Shown piece by piece: positions 46,901 to 50,612 of a DNA stretch of 64,000 bases (positions within the stretch are counted from its first letter, which is position 1; each line of letters starts with the position of its first letter). Source of the DNA: Brachypterus glaber (taxonomy: Eukaryota > Arthropoda > Insecta > Coleoptera > Kateretidae); the NCBI GenBank assembly GCA_958510825.1, contig OY294044.1, positions 82,444,895 through 82,508,894 of the forward strand, given 5' to 3'. A program made the position numbers and the translations under genes. Below the pieces are notes generated by a model. The model did not search any database. It saw nothing but the letters and a program-made list of their open reading frames with translations, and had not been told where the DNA came from.

Positions 46901-48401
46901 GGTGGTTCGATTTATTTACGTTCAAGTGTACACAAGGTGTCCCAGAATGTTTCCAAAATTTTTTAGGGGCGATCAGATCTCGTCAAAATAATCTCATAAG
47001 TTTATATAAAATTTTCAGCTATGGCCCCCCTACTCTGAGATATTTTCCCCCCAAGATGAAATAGAAAAAACAATTTTTTTTGGATAACTTTTTTACTTTT
47101 TAATATTTTTTACCTTTTTTTCAGGGTTGTTTAAGAAAATTAATTCCAATGATTTTAACGGAAGTTTTGAAAGTTATCAGAAAAGTCAGGGGCGGACTTC
47201 CGTTATGGTTCCAAACCCCAAAAAGTTTTTTAGGGTTACAAATTCTAGACTTTTCATTACTTTTTTTTACATTGTGTAAGAAATTTTGATCCAAAAAGTA
47301 CTATACGAAAAATTCGATAAAATAAAGCGTTTCCGAGAAAAAGGCACTTTTTTAATCTAAAGGCGGGAGGACTGTAAGAAATATTTTTATATTATTTCAA
47401 AAATGATACAAATTATTTTAAAAATGAAAAATAAAAATAAAATCTAAGGGGCGAATATCTCAAAGGAGGGGGCCCTAGTCGAAATTTTCATATGAAGTTT
47501 TTATTTCACTAAAATGATATACAAACATTTTTAAAATGATTTATAGCATTTGGATTAAAAAAAGTACATTTTTCTCGGAAACGCTTCATTTTATTGAATT
47601 TACGCGTAGAGTACTTTTTTGATCAAAATTGCTCACAGAATGTAAAAAAAGTAATGAGAAATCTAAAATTTGTAACCCTGAAAAACTTAGGGGTTTTGAA
47701 CCATAACGGAAGTCCGCCCCTGACTTTTCTGATAACTTTCAAAACTTCCGTTAAAATAATTCAATGCGAATTAGTTTTCTTAAACAACCCTGAAAAAATA
47801 GTTAAAAAATATTAAAAAGTAAAAAAGTTATCCAAAAAAATTGATTTTTCTATTTCATCTTGGGGGGCAAATATCTCAGAGTAAGGGGGGGGGCGTAGCC
47901 AAAAATTTTATATGAACTTATGAAATTATTTTGACGAGATCTGATCACCCCCAAGAGATTTTGGAAACATTCGGGGACACCCTGTATTAAATTCGTTTTC
48001 CACAAAAACTGTTATTTGAAAATTTAATTTAATTTTTTGGATTTTTTTTATTCATTTATCATTATTAATGATTCATTAATATATTTAATTATTTATTTTT
48101 TTTTAAACAAACCATATGCAGCAGTAGTTTTAAACGACAACATTTTTTGGAAAACGTATTTTAAAAACAGAAATCCTATGGTGCACTGTGCTTTACTAAT
48201 ATCACGCTTTAAAATAAAACGCTATTTTAAGGTTTATTTGTAGAAGACCTGGACGTAACGAATTTGACGCTGCACCAGGCGAAAAGATTGGAGATGGATT
48301 CTCAAGTCCGTGTTTTGGAACTGGAAAAAGAATTGACGCAAGAAAGGTTGAGATTGTCGGCTTTGAGACGACATCATTATCAGCTAGCCGGCGAAACTTA
48401 A
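3762..48401 (+). CDS. Hip1: Huntingtin-interacting protein 1 (HIP1/HIP1R, Sla2 family), 10 coding exons
   Basis: Joined exons 3762-3800, 23829-24092, 30389-30546, 32064-32125, 32678-34126, 36927-37171, 38367-38519, 41209-41309, 43795-44024 and 48244-48401 total 2859 nt, exactly 953 codons including TAA; every intron is GT-AG and phases match throughout. The 952-residue product is slightly shorter than human HIP1/HIP1R (a little over 1000). Order of parts: ANTH domain (about residues 10-280; SKAINNQEAPVK, HRDRFLKQF, PPNFLRKSDF), an acidic linker, a Lys/Glu-rich coiled coil (about 320-620), then the I/LWEQ/THATCH domain (about 640-930; SGIKLEVNEKIL, WTDGFISAAKAVA, EISASTAQLVVASRVKA). Family knowledge: this adaptor binds PI(4,5)P2, clathrin light chain and F-actin at endocytic sites. 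I see no strong clathrin box; NNLID follows the ANTH domain at a comparable place. The introns are packed with transposable elements. AATAAA occurs at 49019, but the poly(A) site is uncertain. Confidence 0.95.
3896..3963. repeat. Hairpin in HIP1 intron 1
   Basis: Two nested perfect stems: ATATTGCCC/GGGCAATAT (3896-3904/3955-3963) and AAAATTAACCTGC/GCAGGTTAATTTT (3910-3922/3937-3949), with a 14-nt loop. It starts 95 bp after the exon 1 donor. Function unknown; it may be an element end. Confidence 0.6.
4270..4504. repeat. Dispersed repeat, family A (ATCTCGAAAACAATG)
   Basis: A roughly 230-bp segment (ATCTCGAAAACAATGCATTT through ATCTAATCAGCTCTTC) recurs at about 9838-10060, 12100-12330 and, inverted, 63200-63480. 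It continues after the insert at 4915-5270 with GACAGACGAACAGACGA and a tail containing AGTGCTGTAAATGCCGATGT. No coding potential seen. Confidence 0.6.
4505..4914. mobile_element. 410-bp near-perfect palindrome inside repeat A
   Basis: From AGGTTTACAAA (4505) to TTTGTAAACCT (4914) the sequence is an imperfect inverted repeat with arms of about 150-190 bp. Paired landmarks include CCTAGGTATTTTGGCGCC/GGCGCCAAAATACCTAGG and GATCCCGGGGTCAG/CTGACCCCGGGATC. It is more G+C-rich than its host repeat. A foldback MITE that interrupts a family A copy. Confidence 0.75.
5294..6473. mobile_element. Non-autonomous Transib-type DNA transposon
   Basis: 1180 bp with inverted ends CACTATGTTCCCAGGTAG (left) and its near complement ending CTTGGGAACATAGTG (right). 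Both ends are flanked directly by the same 5 bases, CGGCG (5289-5293 and 6474-6478). Transib elements are known for termini starting CACWATG and 5-bp CGNCG-type target duplications, and both hallmarks are met. The interior contains short frames only and no recognisable RAG1-like transposase, so it is a deletion derivative. It contains the strong hairpin at 6290-6377. Confidence 0.8.
6290..6377. repeat. 88-bp palindrome inside the Transib-type element
   Basis: GCTACACTTTCCGGCCAACC at the left pairs with the right end GGTTGGCTGGAAAGTGTAGC, with AAATAAATACTGTATT pairing inside; the unpaired loop is small. A degenerate second version lies at about 6105-6190. Confidence 0.7.
6670..7095. repeat. 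Dispersed repeat, family B (CAGCGCCTGCGCTAGAA)
   Basis: It starts ATTCACAGCGCCTGCGCTAG and continues through CGTCCTAGACAAAAAA, a GTCCGTCCGATGTCACG block and TGAGGGGAAGATCCCTATTG, the last parts partly duplicated. Other copies: 14960-15200 (inverted), 23400-23680 and 34165-34580. No coding capacity. Confidence 0.65.
7435..7748. mobile_element. GTTACGTAA-type MITE, larger variant
   Basis: 314 bp with inverted ends AGGGAGCGTTCAAGTATTAC (from 7435) and the complement ending at 7748. The G-runs near the left end (7466-7480, 7517-7525) are typical of the family. The interior differs from the ~150-bp copies. Confidence 0.7.
8090..8460. repeat. Degenerate tandem repeat
   Basis: Six or so diverged units of about 55-60 bp, each with a GGGCCC- or GAGCCCC-like box followed by TTGCTAAAAAATT-like A/T sequence and GCGGGCTTTTCT-like sequence. 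Period and copy number are by eye only. Confidence 0.4.
8875..9019. mobile_element. 145-bp palindromic MITE
   Basis: CAGGCCTATTCACATGTACC at 8875 is repeated in inverse at the right end (GGTACATGTGAATAGACCTG, ending 9019). The internal halves also pair (GTCAATATTGA and AATATTGAC). Confidence 0.65.
9098..9250. mobile_element. Left part of a CAGGGTG-ended element
   Basis: TACAGGGTGTTCCAGAACTT followed by the GGTAATTCTAC and CCTAAGGGAGCTACGGCCC boxes shared with the elements at 13655-14387 and 61499-62227. The partner end may be the GTCCGTAGCTTCCTTAGATA region near 9790. Part of the intervening sequence is the foldback at 9325-9646. Confidence 0.45.
9325..9646. mobile_element. Foldback element, 322 bp
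   Basis: Arms of about 130 bp: CATTTGATTCTTTATCCTCA at the left and TGAGGATAAAGAATCAAATG at the right; GAGCCGGATTAACTATGG and CCATAGTTAATCCGGCTC also pair, as do the G/C-rich GGGCCCACC boxes. The central ~50 bp contain GCGGACGCGTCTGAATGTCG. Confidence 0.7.
10062..11403. mobile_element. CAGGGTGGCCC-ended DNA element (TA target)
   Basis: 1342 bp. Left end CAGGGTGGCCCAAAAAAAAA with CCGGACACTTTTTAAACC following; the right end is the inverted copy ending CCACCCTG at 11403. TA at 10060-10061 and 11404-11405 flanks it as a target duplication. Joining the flanks recreates family A repeat sequence, which at 12310-12380 runs uninterrupted: an independent empty-site comparison. The interior is AT-rich with no transposase. 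Confidence 0.8.
11600..11965. repeat. Tandem ~93-bp minisatellite, half copy of the 490-2465 element
   Basis: GAAAATTGGTATATTGG-like unit starts recur near 11620, 11712 and 11806, each followed by GGTTGCTGAAAGTGAATCT-like sequence and a C/G run. The block ends in GGGAAAGCTCTTTTACTGGG and CAGT, as the other element does. Confidence 0.6.
12388..12416. repeat. (CAGA)n microsatellite
   Basis: About seven CAGA units inside a family A copy. Confidence 0.8.
12530..13140. other. Unassigned HIP1 intron 1 sequence
   Basis: A locally C-rich block (12590-12640) and a stretch around GGCACTGCGCCTGTCTCTTT (about 12733) stand out from the AT-rich flanks. I found no reading frame, repeat partner or RNA signature. 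Confidence 0.4.
13149..13178. repeat. Perfect 30-bp palindrome
   Basis: Two 15-base halves are exact reverse complements, centred on TTGCAA at 13161-13166. A further GATTGCAATCGATTG lies just downstream at about 13188. Confidence 0.75.
13655..14387. mobile_element. CAGGGT-ended inverted-repeat element
   Basis: Inverted termini: CAGGGTCATACCAAAATTTA at the left; TTTTGGCATGCCAGTTACTG then ATCGACCTG at the right; TA on both sides. The sub-terminal boxes GAGGTAATTCTACAT and ATGTAGAATCACGTC also pair. It carries a nested MITE at 14085-14213 whose ends match CGTTCGCTGCCG. Same family as 61499-62227. Confidence 0.65.
14085..14213. mobile_element. ACGTTCGCTGCCG-ended MITE
   Basis: Left ACGTTCGCTGCCGACAAC and right GGCGGCAGCGAACGTGTTAA are inverted. 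A third end at 15596-15640 reads TTAACACGTTCGCTGCCGAC. The TTAA next to CACGTTCG hints at a piggyBac-type target, but left-end divergence prevents a firm call. Confidence 0.5.
14388..14436. repeat. Short palindrome (TATGTGACCCT)
   Basis: TATGTGACCCTGCACTAGG at the left pairs with the right TAGGGTCACATA; possibly a MITE or element end. Confidence 0.45.
14960..15200 (-). repeat. Family B dispersed repeat, inverted copy
   Basis: On the minus strand it reads TTTCATGAAAAAATAAGAAA, then GTCCGTCCGATGTCACG and GAGGAAGATCCCTATTGCTT, as in the 6670-7095 copy. Confidence 0.55.
15703..17399. mobile_element. ATTGGT/ACCAAT foldback array with 25-bp inverted ends
   Basis: 1697 bp. The two ends are perfect 25-bp inverted copies beginning ATCCCTATGAAAAATGACCA (15703-15727 and 17375-17399). 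Between them ATTGGT and ACCAAT motifs recur dozens of times, often as the hairpin TATTGGTAAATACCAATA. A higher-order unit with TTGGTATCTAATGGTTTATA recurs four times, at about 16025, 16208, 16381 and 16587 (about 175-205 bp apart). Open frames rich in Ile-Gly-Leu-Tyr-Trp are a by-product of the repeat. About 240 bp (16790-17030) in the middle are not made of the motif. Confidence 0.8.
17398..17519. mobile_element. Palindromic 32-bp tandem element, copy 1
   Basis: Units of GGATGGCCTAGCGTACAAAT followed by GTGCTAAGTACC occur twice forward, then a GGTAACGGTTACGG centre, then in reverse with a deleted outer unit, ending CATCGATAT. Its first bases overlap the right end of the ATTGGT array. Copy 2 is at 62392-62571. 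Confidence 0.75.
17975..18978. mobile_element. Element with AAGAGCTGGCGGCCGC inverted ends, hosting a nested element
   Basis: The terminal 16 bases are perfect inverted copies (17975-17990, 18963-18978) and unusually G+C-rich. Inside, TTCAGCCGGAGGTA at about 17996 is repeated as TTCCAGCCGGAGGTA at about 18101. Nested from about 18119 to 18957 is an inverted-repeat element with CAGGGTGTATTTGAAATAG ends. Confidence 0.7.
18119..18957. mobile_element. CAGGGTGTATTTGAAATAG-ended inverted-repeat element
   Basis: Left end CAGGGTGTATTTGAAATAG followed by GGAAATTTTAACAGGTAATT; the right end is the inverted copy. Internal boxes GCACACCCCTGG and CACGTGCAAAACCTCG occur in both orientations. Partial or rearranged copies: 24190-24626 and 27867-29006. 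No transposase. Confidence 0.7.
19120..19740. other. AT-rich HIP1 intron 1 sequence, nothing recognised
   Basis: Very A/T-rich with short irregular repetition of AAAATTGTAAATTTCA-like words. No gene, inverted ends or RNA gene seen. Confidence 0.4.
19880..20240. repeat. Dispersed repeat, family C (AAGTCTTGCGTTAGTAAAA)
   Basis: Shared with both arms of 56648-57629: AAGGAAAGTCTTGCGTTAGT, then GTTCTGGACGTTTTATATTC, AAGAACGCTTCGGGCTAAAG and CTAGGCTCGGATTGTTTTTG. Another partial copy is near 63000 and 63800-63900. Confidence 0.5.
20655..21060. repeat. GTGTGTCCCACATACGC repeat, copy before the gap
   Basis: About 400 bp from GTGTGTCCCACATACGCGCT to AAACAAAGGTTTAAAATGAA, nearly identical to 21607-22026 apart from small indels and a 13-nt difference. 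The copies diverge right after that point. Confidence 0.75.
21407..21606. other. Assembly gap (200 N)
   Basis: Exactly 200 N, a placeholder length. Near-duplicate sequence on either side suggests a collapsed or mis-scaffolded repeat, or two haplotypes placed in tandem. Confidence 0.98.
21607..22410. repeat. GTGTGTCCCACATACGC repeat, copy after the gap
   Basis: Begins directly at the gap edge; the first ~420 bp duplicate 20655-21060. It may continue to an inverted end CTGACTCACCCTGTATAA at about 22398-22415. Confidence 0.6.
22855..23018. mobile_element. TCAGGGGCGGATTTATT-ended MITE
   Basis: Left CAGGGGCGGATTTATTTCA and right CCCCAAATCCGCCCTTGA are inverted; G- and C-runs lie just inside each end. 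About 160 bp. Confidence 0.6.
23400..23690. repeat. Family B dispersed repeat, copy 3
   Basis: Runs from GCGCTAGAAAAGTATTATAC through CGTCCTAGACAAAAAATTC, a (CTGT)n-like tract at 23505-23555, GTCCGATGTCACG and GAGGGGAAGATCCCTGTTG. It ends about 140 bp before HIP1 exon 2. Confidence 0.6.
23829..24092 (+). CDS. Hip1: HIP1 exon 2 (ANTH domain, N-terminal part)
   Basis: Acceptor TTTTAAAG before 23829 and donor GTGAGT at 24093 bound 88 codons, phase 0-0. Residues 14-101 carry the most conserved ANTH block: SKAINNQEAPVK, then HVRSAILGTYH, then VVHKVLREGHP. In the family this lysine-rich face binds phosphoinositide head groups. Local base composition is clearly richer in G+C than the surrounding intron. 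Confidence 0.96.
24190..24626. mobile_element. Right part of a CAGGGTGTATTTGAAATAG element
   Basis: Contains GAAATTTCACCTTCAAATTA, GCACGCCCCTGG, CACGTGCAAAACCTCG and the right end ATTTCAAATACACCGTGTA in the same order as 18600-18957. The left part is missing. Confidence 0.6.
25066..25886 (+). mobile_element. Tc1/mariner-type deletion derivative (821 bp)
   Basis: Inverted ends CAGTTGGATCCGAAAAAAA (left) and a right end reading GTGGGTCCAACTG, each bordered by TA (25064-25065, 25887-25888), the Tc1/mariner hallmark. A frame from about 25407 to 25658 encodes ENLLNYLREYHLQEAVHAIN then TNFSGSKTIARRRI. This resembles the N-terminal helix-turn-helix of Tc1-like transposases (TNFPGS..TARRRI is common there). 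The catalytic DDE half is absent. Confidence 0.7.
25407..25658 (+). pseudogene. Tc1-like transposase N-terminal fragment
   Basis: About 83 open codons inside the 25066-25886 element with an HTH-like segment (LQEAVHAINNTNFSGSKTIA) and RRRI, then a basic tail. No ATG clearly starts it and the catalytic domain is missing. It could at most encode a DNA-binding fragment. Confidence 0.55.
27371..29625. mobile_element. Foldback element with AGAGCTTAGCAGGGTAAGCA ends
   Basis: The arms (27371-27870; about 29010-29625) are inverted copies through GTGCCCCAGCCCGATTTGAG, CGACCCCCAGGGGGGTCAG and GCGTCAGGTACGCATTTGTAG. Joining its flanks restores the MITE sequence ATGATCAAAA..CGTTACGTAA seen in other copies. 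Confidence 0.75.
27867..29006. mobile_element. Inverted CAGGGTGTATTTGAAATAG-family element, innermost layer
   Basis: GGAAATTTTAACATGATAAA at the left and TTTATCATGTTAAAATTTCC at the right; two copies of the 18119-type interior face each other. The left outer end (CAGGGTG) is missing; the right end reads CAAATACACCCTGTA. Confidence 0.65.
29747..30035. repeat. ~290-bp direct repeat, copy 1 (before HIP1 exon 3)
   Basis: GCATGCTTATTTACTGATAT through CGACAAATCGAGTGATTTG; copy 2 is at 38031-38346 just before exon 7, with many substitutions. The copies share landmarks CGAGGGTT, TATTAAATATCTTATTCTT and CTAGTAGAAAACT. Confidence 0.6.
30039..30332. mobile_element. CAGGGCCGTA-ended MITE (294 bp)
   Basis: Left CAGGGCCGTATCTATGGGGG and right CTTCGCTACGGCCCTG; G-run near the left and C-run near the right. 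It ends only 56 bp before HIP1 exon 3. Confidence 0.65.
30389..30546 (+). CDS. Hip1: HIP1 exon 3 (ANTH domain)
   Basis: TTTATTAG acceptor, GTAAGT donor at 30547; 158 nt, enters in phase 0 and leaves after two bases of a Tyr codon. It encodes GHLKEGYGLMIRMYTSLL and a following segment that matches the family's GHLHDRYGQLVNIYTKLL block. It fits between exons 2 and 4 with no missing residues relative to HIP1R. Confidence 0.96.
30547..30938. other. HIP1 intron 3, unassigned part
   Basis: T-rich intron sequence; the part from about 30790 (CGGTCCCATGTAGTGTTAAG) could belong to the LINE-type tail that resumes after the insert at 30939-31769. Nothing else seen. Confidence 0.35.
30939..31769. mobile_element. 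CAGGGCTCCCACC-ended element
   Basis: Left CAGGCCTCCCACTTGTCAT and right TTCGGTGGGAGCCCTG are inverted; TCATAAAAT/TGTCATAAAATC repeats cluster near both ends. 831 bp, no coding capacity. Confidence 0.6.
31770..31993 (+). repeat. Probable LINE 3' tail with (TTA)n
   Basis: GGCTTCAAAGGCCGGAATAA followed by a (TTA)n run at 31958-31990, a common 3' end layout of insect non-LTR elements. No coding part was seen upstream. It lies 70 bp before HIP1 exon 4. Confidence 0.4.
32064..32125 (+). CDS. Hip1: HIP1 exon 4 (ANTH domain, 62 nt)
   Basis: Acceptor TTTTAG, donor GTAAAT at 32126. It completes the split Tyr codon and encodes FEMTVEMFDYLDNIIDLQAA, matching the family's FQLTVEMFDYMDCEL block. It ends after one base of a Val codon finished by exon 5. 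Confidence 0.95.
32678..34126 (+). CDS. Hip1: HIP1 exon 5 (end of ANTH, linker, coiled coil, start of THATCH)
   Basis: The largest exon, 1449 nt (residues about 175-657). It opens with VFGSLNMARSNSMTSAGQCR and continues through the ANTH C-terminus (SPLIPCIQDASKLY, HRDRFLKQFKALKQFY, PPLPDDPPNFLR). An acidic stretch around NNLIDTTD follows, then some 300 residues of charged heptad-rich coiled coil including EKFNKLKDLYYKLRDEH, the conserved HIP1 coil signature. The last part (DNPALTALICSPDYLRSLVK) starts the C-terminal helical region. It leaves after one base (donor GTAAGT at 34127). Confidence 0.96.
34165..34600. repeat. Family B dispersed repeat, copy 4
   Basis: ATTCACAGCGCCTGCGCTAG start, then CGTCCTAGACAAAAAACTC, TGTCACGTTTTTGTAAACAC and GAGGGGAAGATCCCTATTT; in HIP1 intron 5 just after the exon 5 donor. 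Confidence 0.6.
34670..34730. repeat. Perfect 61-nt palindrome (30-bp stem, 1-nt centre)
   Basis: Every base from 34670 to 34699 pairs with 34701-34730 around G34700. Landmarks: TAGAGCCATACTATTAGTAT and ATACTAATAGTATGGCTCTA. No mismatch, unlike most foldbacks here. Located in HIP1 intron 5. Confidence 0.9.
35400..35600. repeat. Imperfect inverted repeat (GTTGGTTTGGCG..)
   Basis: GTTGCTTTGTCTAGTTTGTG pairs loosely with CACTAGGCAAAGTAAAAACT, and GGTGGTTGGTTGG with CTAACCACCAA; then ATTGAGTAACCCT repeats three times (35527-35583). Confidence 0.45.
36160..36625. mobile_element. Foldback with TTCTACGAGCG ends
   Basis: TATTCTTTCTACGAGCG (about 36167) and CGCTCGTAGAAAAAATATT (about 36606) are inverted; GTGCGGAAAGA and TTTTCCGCACGC boxes lie at the left. 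Between them AT-rich sequence. Ends 300 bp before HIP1 exon 6. Confidence 0.45.
36927..37171 (+). CDS. Hip1: HIP1 exon 6 (THATCH helices)
   Basis: Acceptor TTTATGCAG; donor GTAATT at 37172; 245 nt, leaves in phase 0. It encodes helical sequence beginning MAEVCKQLGETVVKLLE and ending ESEMAAMDKAIEEAANRIQ, which aligns with the HIP1R block that has EMAATSAAIEDAVRRIE. A possible cassette exon follows (37223-37303; see findings). Confidence 0.92.
37469..37977. mobile_element. Foldback MITE with CGTCCGTGATACT ends
   Basis: Left CGTCCGTGATACTACAATAC with CGCTTAACGTT; right AACGTTAAGCGGTATTGCAG (approximate) with TATCACGGACG. The short motif AAAACCGCGTAACGT repeats just inside the left arm. 509 bp in HIP1 intron 6. 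Confidence 0.65.
38031..38346. repeat. ~290-bp direct repeat, copy 2 (before HIP1 exon 7)
   Basis: Diverged copy of 29747-30035; it ends 20 bp before the exon 7 acceptor. Confidence 0.6.
38367..38519 (+). CDS. Hip1: HIP1 exon 7 (THATCH, SGIKLEVNE block)
   Basis: Acceptor TTTTGTAG, donor GTAAAT at 38520; 51 codons, phase 0-0. It encodes DMLTNSRAADSGIKLEVNE and TLMQAIRVLVQKSKLLQ, an I/LWEQ-family signature block. It follows exon 6 without a missing residue. Confidence 0.95.
38622..38838. mobile_element. 217-bp palindromic element
   Basis: CTATGGTCTGTTTTTTCAAG at the left and CTTAAAAAAACAGACCATAG at the right; arms of about 75 bp include AATTAAAAATCACACAGTAA and its complement. Another end of this family is at 31-58. 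Confidence 0.7.
39152..40576 (+). pseudogene. Reverse transcriptase of a 5'-truncated non-LTR retrotransposon (Jockey/CR1-like)
   Basis: The frame is open from just after TAA (39149-39151) to the stop at 40574-40576, about 474 codons. Visible RT blocks in order: FKKGNKSDIKNYRPIA, HGFVPGRSTTTN, DFMKAFDTLDH, SGVPQGTVLGPLLF and the catalytic LIYVDDIKML (YVDD), then LGIHFDPQLSFVDHI and SKLDYGAVIWNP. The endonuclease domain and the start of RT (GPDGIP-type region) are missing, so it cannot be autonomous. The absence of stops suggests a fairly recent insertion in HIP1 intron 7, same orientation as the gene. Confidence 0.88.
40577..40768 (+). mobile_element. LINE 3' UTR and (AAATA)n tail
   Basis: AT-rich trailer ending AAAAGGGGCGTATGTCCTGT, then TAAATA-type repeats at 40739-40768. 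This gives the 3' end of the insertion; the target-site duplication was not identified. Confidence 0.7.
41209..41309 (+). CDS. Hip1: HIP1 exon 8 (THATCH, WTDGFISAAK block)
   Basis: Acceptor TATTTTAG, donor GTAAGT at 41310; 101 nt. In the frame set by exon 7 it reads GTASAKEFYKRNHQW then TDGFISAAKAVAVAAKFLL, the conserved Trp block of I/LWEQ domains. A longer open frame in another phase covers the same bases and is spurious. Confidence 0.95.
41708..42571. mobile_element. Foldback with GGGACACTAGATCTAGGTC arms
   Basis: CGTCAGTAGGGACACTAGAT then CTAGGTCTT at the left; AAGACCTAGATCTAGTGTCC then CTAGTCGTCAG at the right. A second inverted pair inside (41752-41790 and about 41905-41958) shares AAAGGTACATTTCTATTTTA. 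Confidence 0.65.
42780..43450. repeat. ~90-bp tandem repeat in a CAGGGCCG-type element
   Basis: Six or so units with AGGGGCGCCAAGTTTGGTAG, an AAACCGCCAGGGACAAAGC box and a long T-run, starting near 42902, 42992, 43079, 43150 (variant), 43243 and 43336. The block is bounded at the right by GGTTACGGCCCTGAAACC. A short relative is at 48572-48672. Confidence 0.65.
43795..44024 (+). CDS. Hip1: HIP1 exon 9 (THATCH, ASTAQLV block)
   Basis: Acceptor TTATTTTAG, donor GTAGGT at 44025; 230 nt. It completes a Leu codon and gives TAADKVVTSNGKLEQLVVAA, then QEISASTAQLVVASRVKA, the most recognisable block of the talin/HIP1 actin-binding module. G+C is much higher than in the flanks. Confidence 0.96.
44960..46928. 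mobile_element. Tc1-like long-inverted-repeat element (1969 bp, TA target)
   Basis: Ends CACTTGAACGCAAAAAAATA and the inverted GTTCAAGTG, with TA at 44958-44959 and 46929-46930; arms of about 160 bp with CACCTAAAAAA boxes. Inside are an inverted pair at 45400-45650 (AATTGGCACCAACTTAAG region) and other repeat pieces (46490-46760). No transposase was recognised. Confidence 0.7.
46931..47984. mobile_element. CAGGGTGTCCC-ended foldback element
   Basis: Left ACAAGGTGTCCCAGAATGTT, right the complement of CAGGGTGTCCCCGAATGTTT; TA at 46929-46930 (shared with the preceding element) and 47985-47986. The arms are nearly full length (GATCAGATCTCGTCAAAATA, GGAAGTCCGCCCCTGACTTT), so the whole 1.05 kb folds back about 47450. 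Confidence 0.75.
48244..48401 (+). CDS. Hip1: HIP1 exon 10 (C-terminus and stop)
   Basis: Acceptor TTTATTTGTAG. It encodes EDLDVTNLTLHQAKRLEMDS, then QVRVLELEKELTQERLRL and a final QLAGET before TAA at 48399-48401. This matches the C-terminal helix of HIP1R (LELEKTLEAERMRLGELR), which helps dimerise and latch the THATCH domain in the family. Confidence 0.95.
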
Positions 48402-49500
48402 GTTCTAATCAGTTCTAATTAGAACTTATACATTTATTTATTACCTTAGAATTAAGTAATCCAAAGATAGATACATACCAAGTTATAACTTAATGATGGT
48501 AACTTTTTTACGAGTTATAAGTAATGGGATCCACACTGTGTTATTGTGGGTTTAGCCCTAACACTCACACTCAGGGCCATAACTAGGGGAGCGAGGCGGG
48601 GAGGCTAAGCCCCCTGAGCTTGGTTTGAGCCCCCCTGGCTTTTTCGTTAAGCCCCCCCTGGCGTTTTTTAAGCCACCTTGACTAGTGCTCATGATGTCTG
48701 CAGACATCCAATCAAAAATTAAATTAAAACTCATTCTAAGTTATTTTAACTTTCCGATAACTATTTTTTTTGCCTGCGGCGCTGTAGATTATGTATTTTT
48801 TAATCACAAAAAAAAGCGAGCCCCTGCGCCAATCAAAGTTTTTAGCCAAAACCAAATGTATGAGAAAACTGTAATTTAAATAATTTGCTTATGAAGGGCG
48901 TTTTATAAAATCATTTGGTTTTTTAATTCTGGACTGTTTAAAAAATACGTAACCTTGAAAATTCTAAAAAATTGCCTGCGGCGCTAAACTAGACTGCCGT
49001 TTGAAATTTCACGCGTATGAATAAAAAAAAGTATTTAAGTATATCATGCAAATTAAAAAGAAATAGCGACGACTCGTTTGATACCCACTCAGAAGACCAA
49101 GGAAATGGACTTAAAAACTTGTATGGTTAAAATTTATAAAGCATTAAAATATTGCCAAGCCGCTTATTTCGTACTACCCTTGATTAATAACGATTTTGCA
49201 GCGGTATGAAATTTTTTATTAAAAGTTTAAAATGCTGTTTAATTTTTATTATTTTTTAATGAAATTTAAAAAATTTTGATTCATTTTTGCATATAATATA
49301 TTAATTACAAAAATACGCATGAAATCTGTTAACGTCAGTCGTTAATTTAGGACCACTATATTCGAGTTCCCACGGGGTTTTGCTAGTTGGTTCACGTTCT
49401 TTAGTTCGAAAATTTTAGTTCGCAAAACCTTTAATTCGCAAAATCTTTGTTCGCAAAGAAATAATTTCGCTTAATCCAAAAGTTCGCGAATGTATTTTTA
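48402..49500. other. HIP1 3' flank
   Basis: A truncated CAGGGCCATAACTAGGGG MITE (48572-48672) lies 170 bp after the HIP1 stop. A block of TTCGCAAAA-like words (49395-49495) recurs at 59700-59880 in the E2F gene. AATAAA at 49019. No further gene seen. Confidence 0.4.
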
Positions 49501-49849
49501 CATTTTTAAGCTTTTTTGTTTAAAATCGACCATTTATAAATAGCAGCGACAATATTGCTTAAACTTTAAAATAAATATAAATAATATGAAAATTAGAAAA
49601 ATATTTATATTCATTTATCAATATTTTAATTAATTTAAAATAAAATATATACAATACATTGCAATGTGTCTACATAAGTTGGCGGCATATGGAAAACTAT
49701 TTTATTATTAATTTTAGGAAAAAAAGTGATTCTTCATAAAAATTTGTGCATGGTCTAGAACCTAAAATGCAACAATCAGATATCAAATTTAAACAGTTGT
49801 CAAAAAATATGATTTAAAATTTAAATTTAAATTTTTCAATACACGCTAA

Positions 49850-50340
49850 TATGAAAGACCTATTTTTTAAGTTAGTGATCCAAAACTTTGGAATGTAAAT
49901 TCTTATCAAATTACATGAAAAAAGTCTCTATAAACATATGTCCAAAAATGCTTTATAAGGGGTCCCTTCAATGACAACCCAACATTTTTTTTTAAATATC
50001 TCAGGAACTGTTACTGCTACAGAAACGAGTTTATGCATTTGTTCTTAAATTAACCCATTAATTACTGACCCATGAATTTATTGTATAACATATAAGATAT
50101 ATTTATCAGATATTACTACTATGAGTCCATGGATCCAAATAAGTAATTTTTAGCAAAAAAATATGCAAAAAAATCACTTTTTCGCTAGTAATAAAATACC
50201 AAATATTTTGCATATAAGCCATAAATAAATAAATTGGAAACCACATGCATTTTAAAATACTCCTTACAAAAATGTGTAAACCTGTATGAATTTTTAGACG
50301 GTATTTCTTAATGGGTTAATAAGGCCAACTACTATATTAT
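49850..50340. repeat. Arm of a diverged CAGGGTG-type element
   Basis: AAAGTCTCTATAAACATATG followed by TCCAAAAATGCTTTATAAGG resembles, in inverse, 52735-52835 (GTAGCTCCCTTACAAAGCAT, GACATAAGTTTATG), so an old element may enclose 50358-52682. Confidence 0.4.
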
Positions 50341-50357
50341 ATTTTTATGTAGTAACT

Positions 50358-50594
50358 TCAGCCAGGGGCGTGCCAACCGGGGAGGCCCAATATTTTTTTT
50401 TGCCCATTATTATGTAATAGTGTGGGACTCGCTGTTTACGATAAAAATGCATTTAAAAATGTTTTTAAAAAATCGAAAAAAGCTTAAGGAATGTATTTTT
50501 ATGTATAAGATCATATTCAAACTAGAAAACAGCAAAAAGTTACAGTGAAAAAAGAATTGGGCAAAAAAGTGCTTGGGCCTCCCCGTTTGGCACT
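50358..50594. mobile_element. MITE with AGGGGCGTGCCAACCGGGG end
   Basis: Left GGGGCGTGCCAACCGGGGAG, right CTTGGGCCTCCCCGTTTGGC in inverse; about 237 bp. Confidence 0.5.
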
Positions 50595-50612
50595 AAATAA
50601 AAATATTATATA

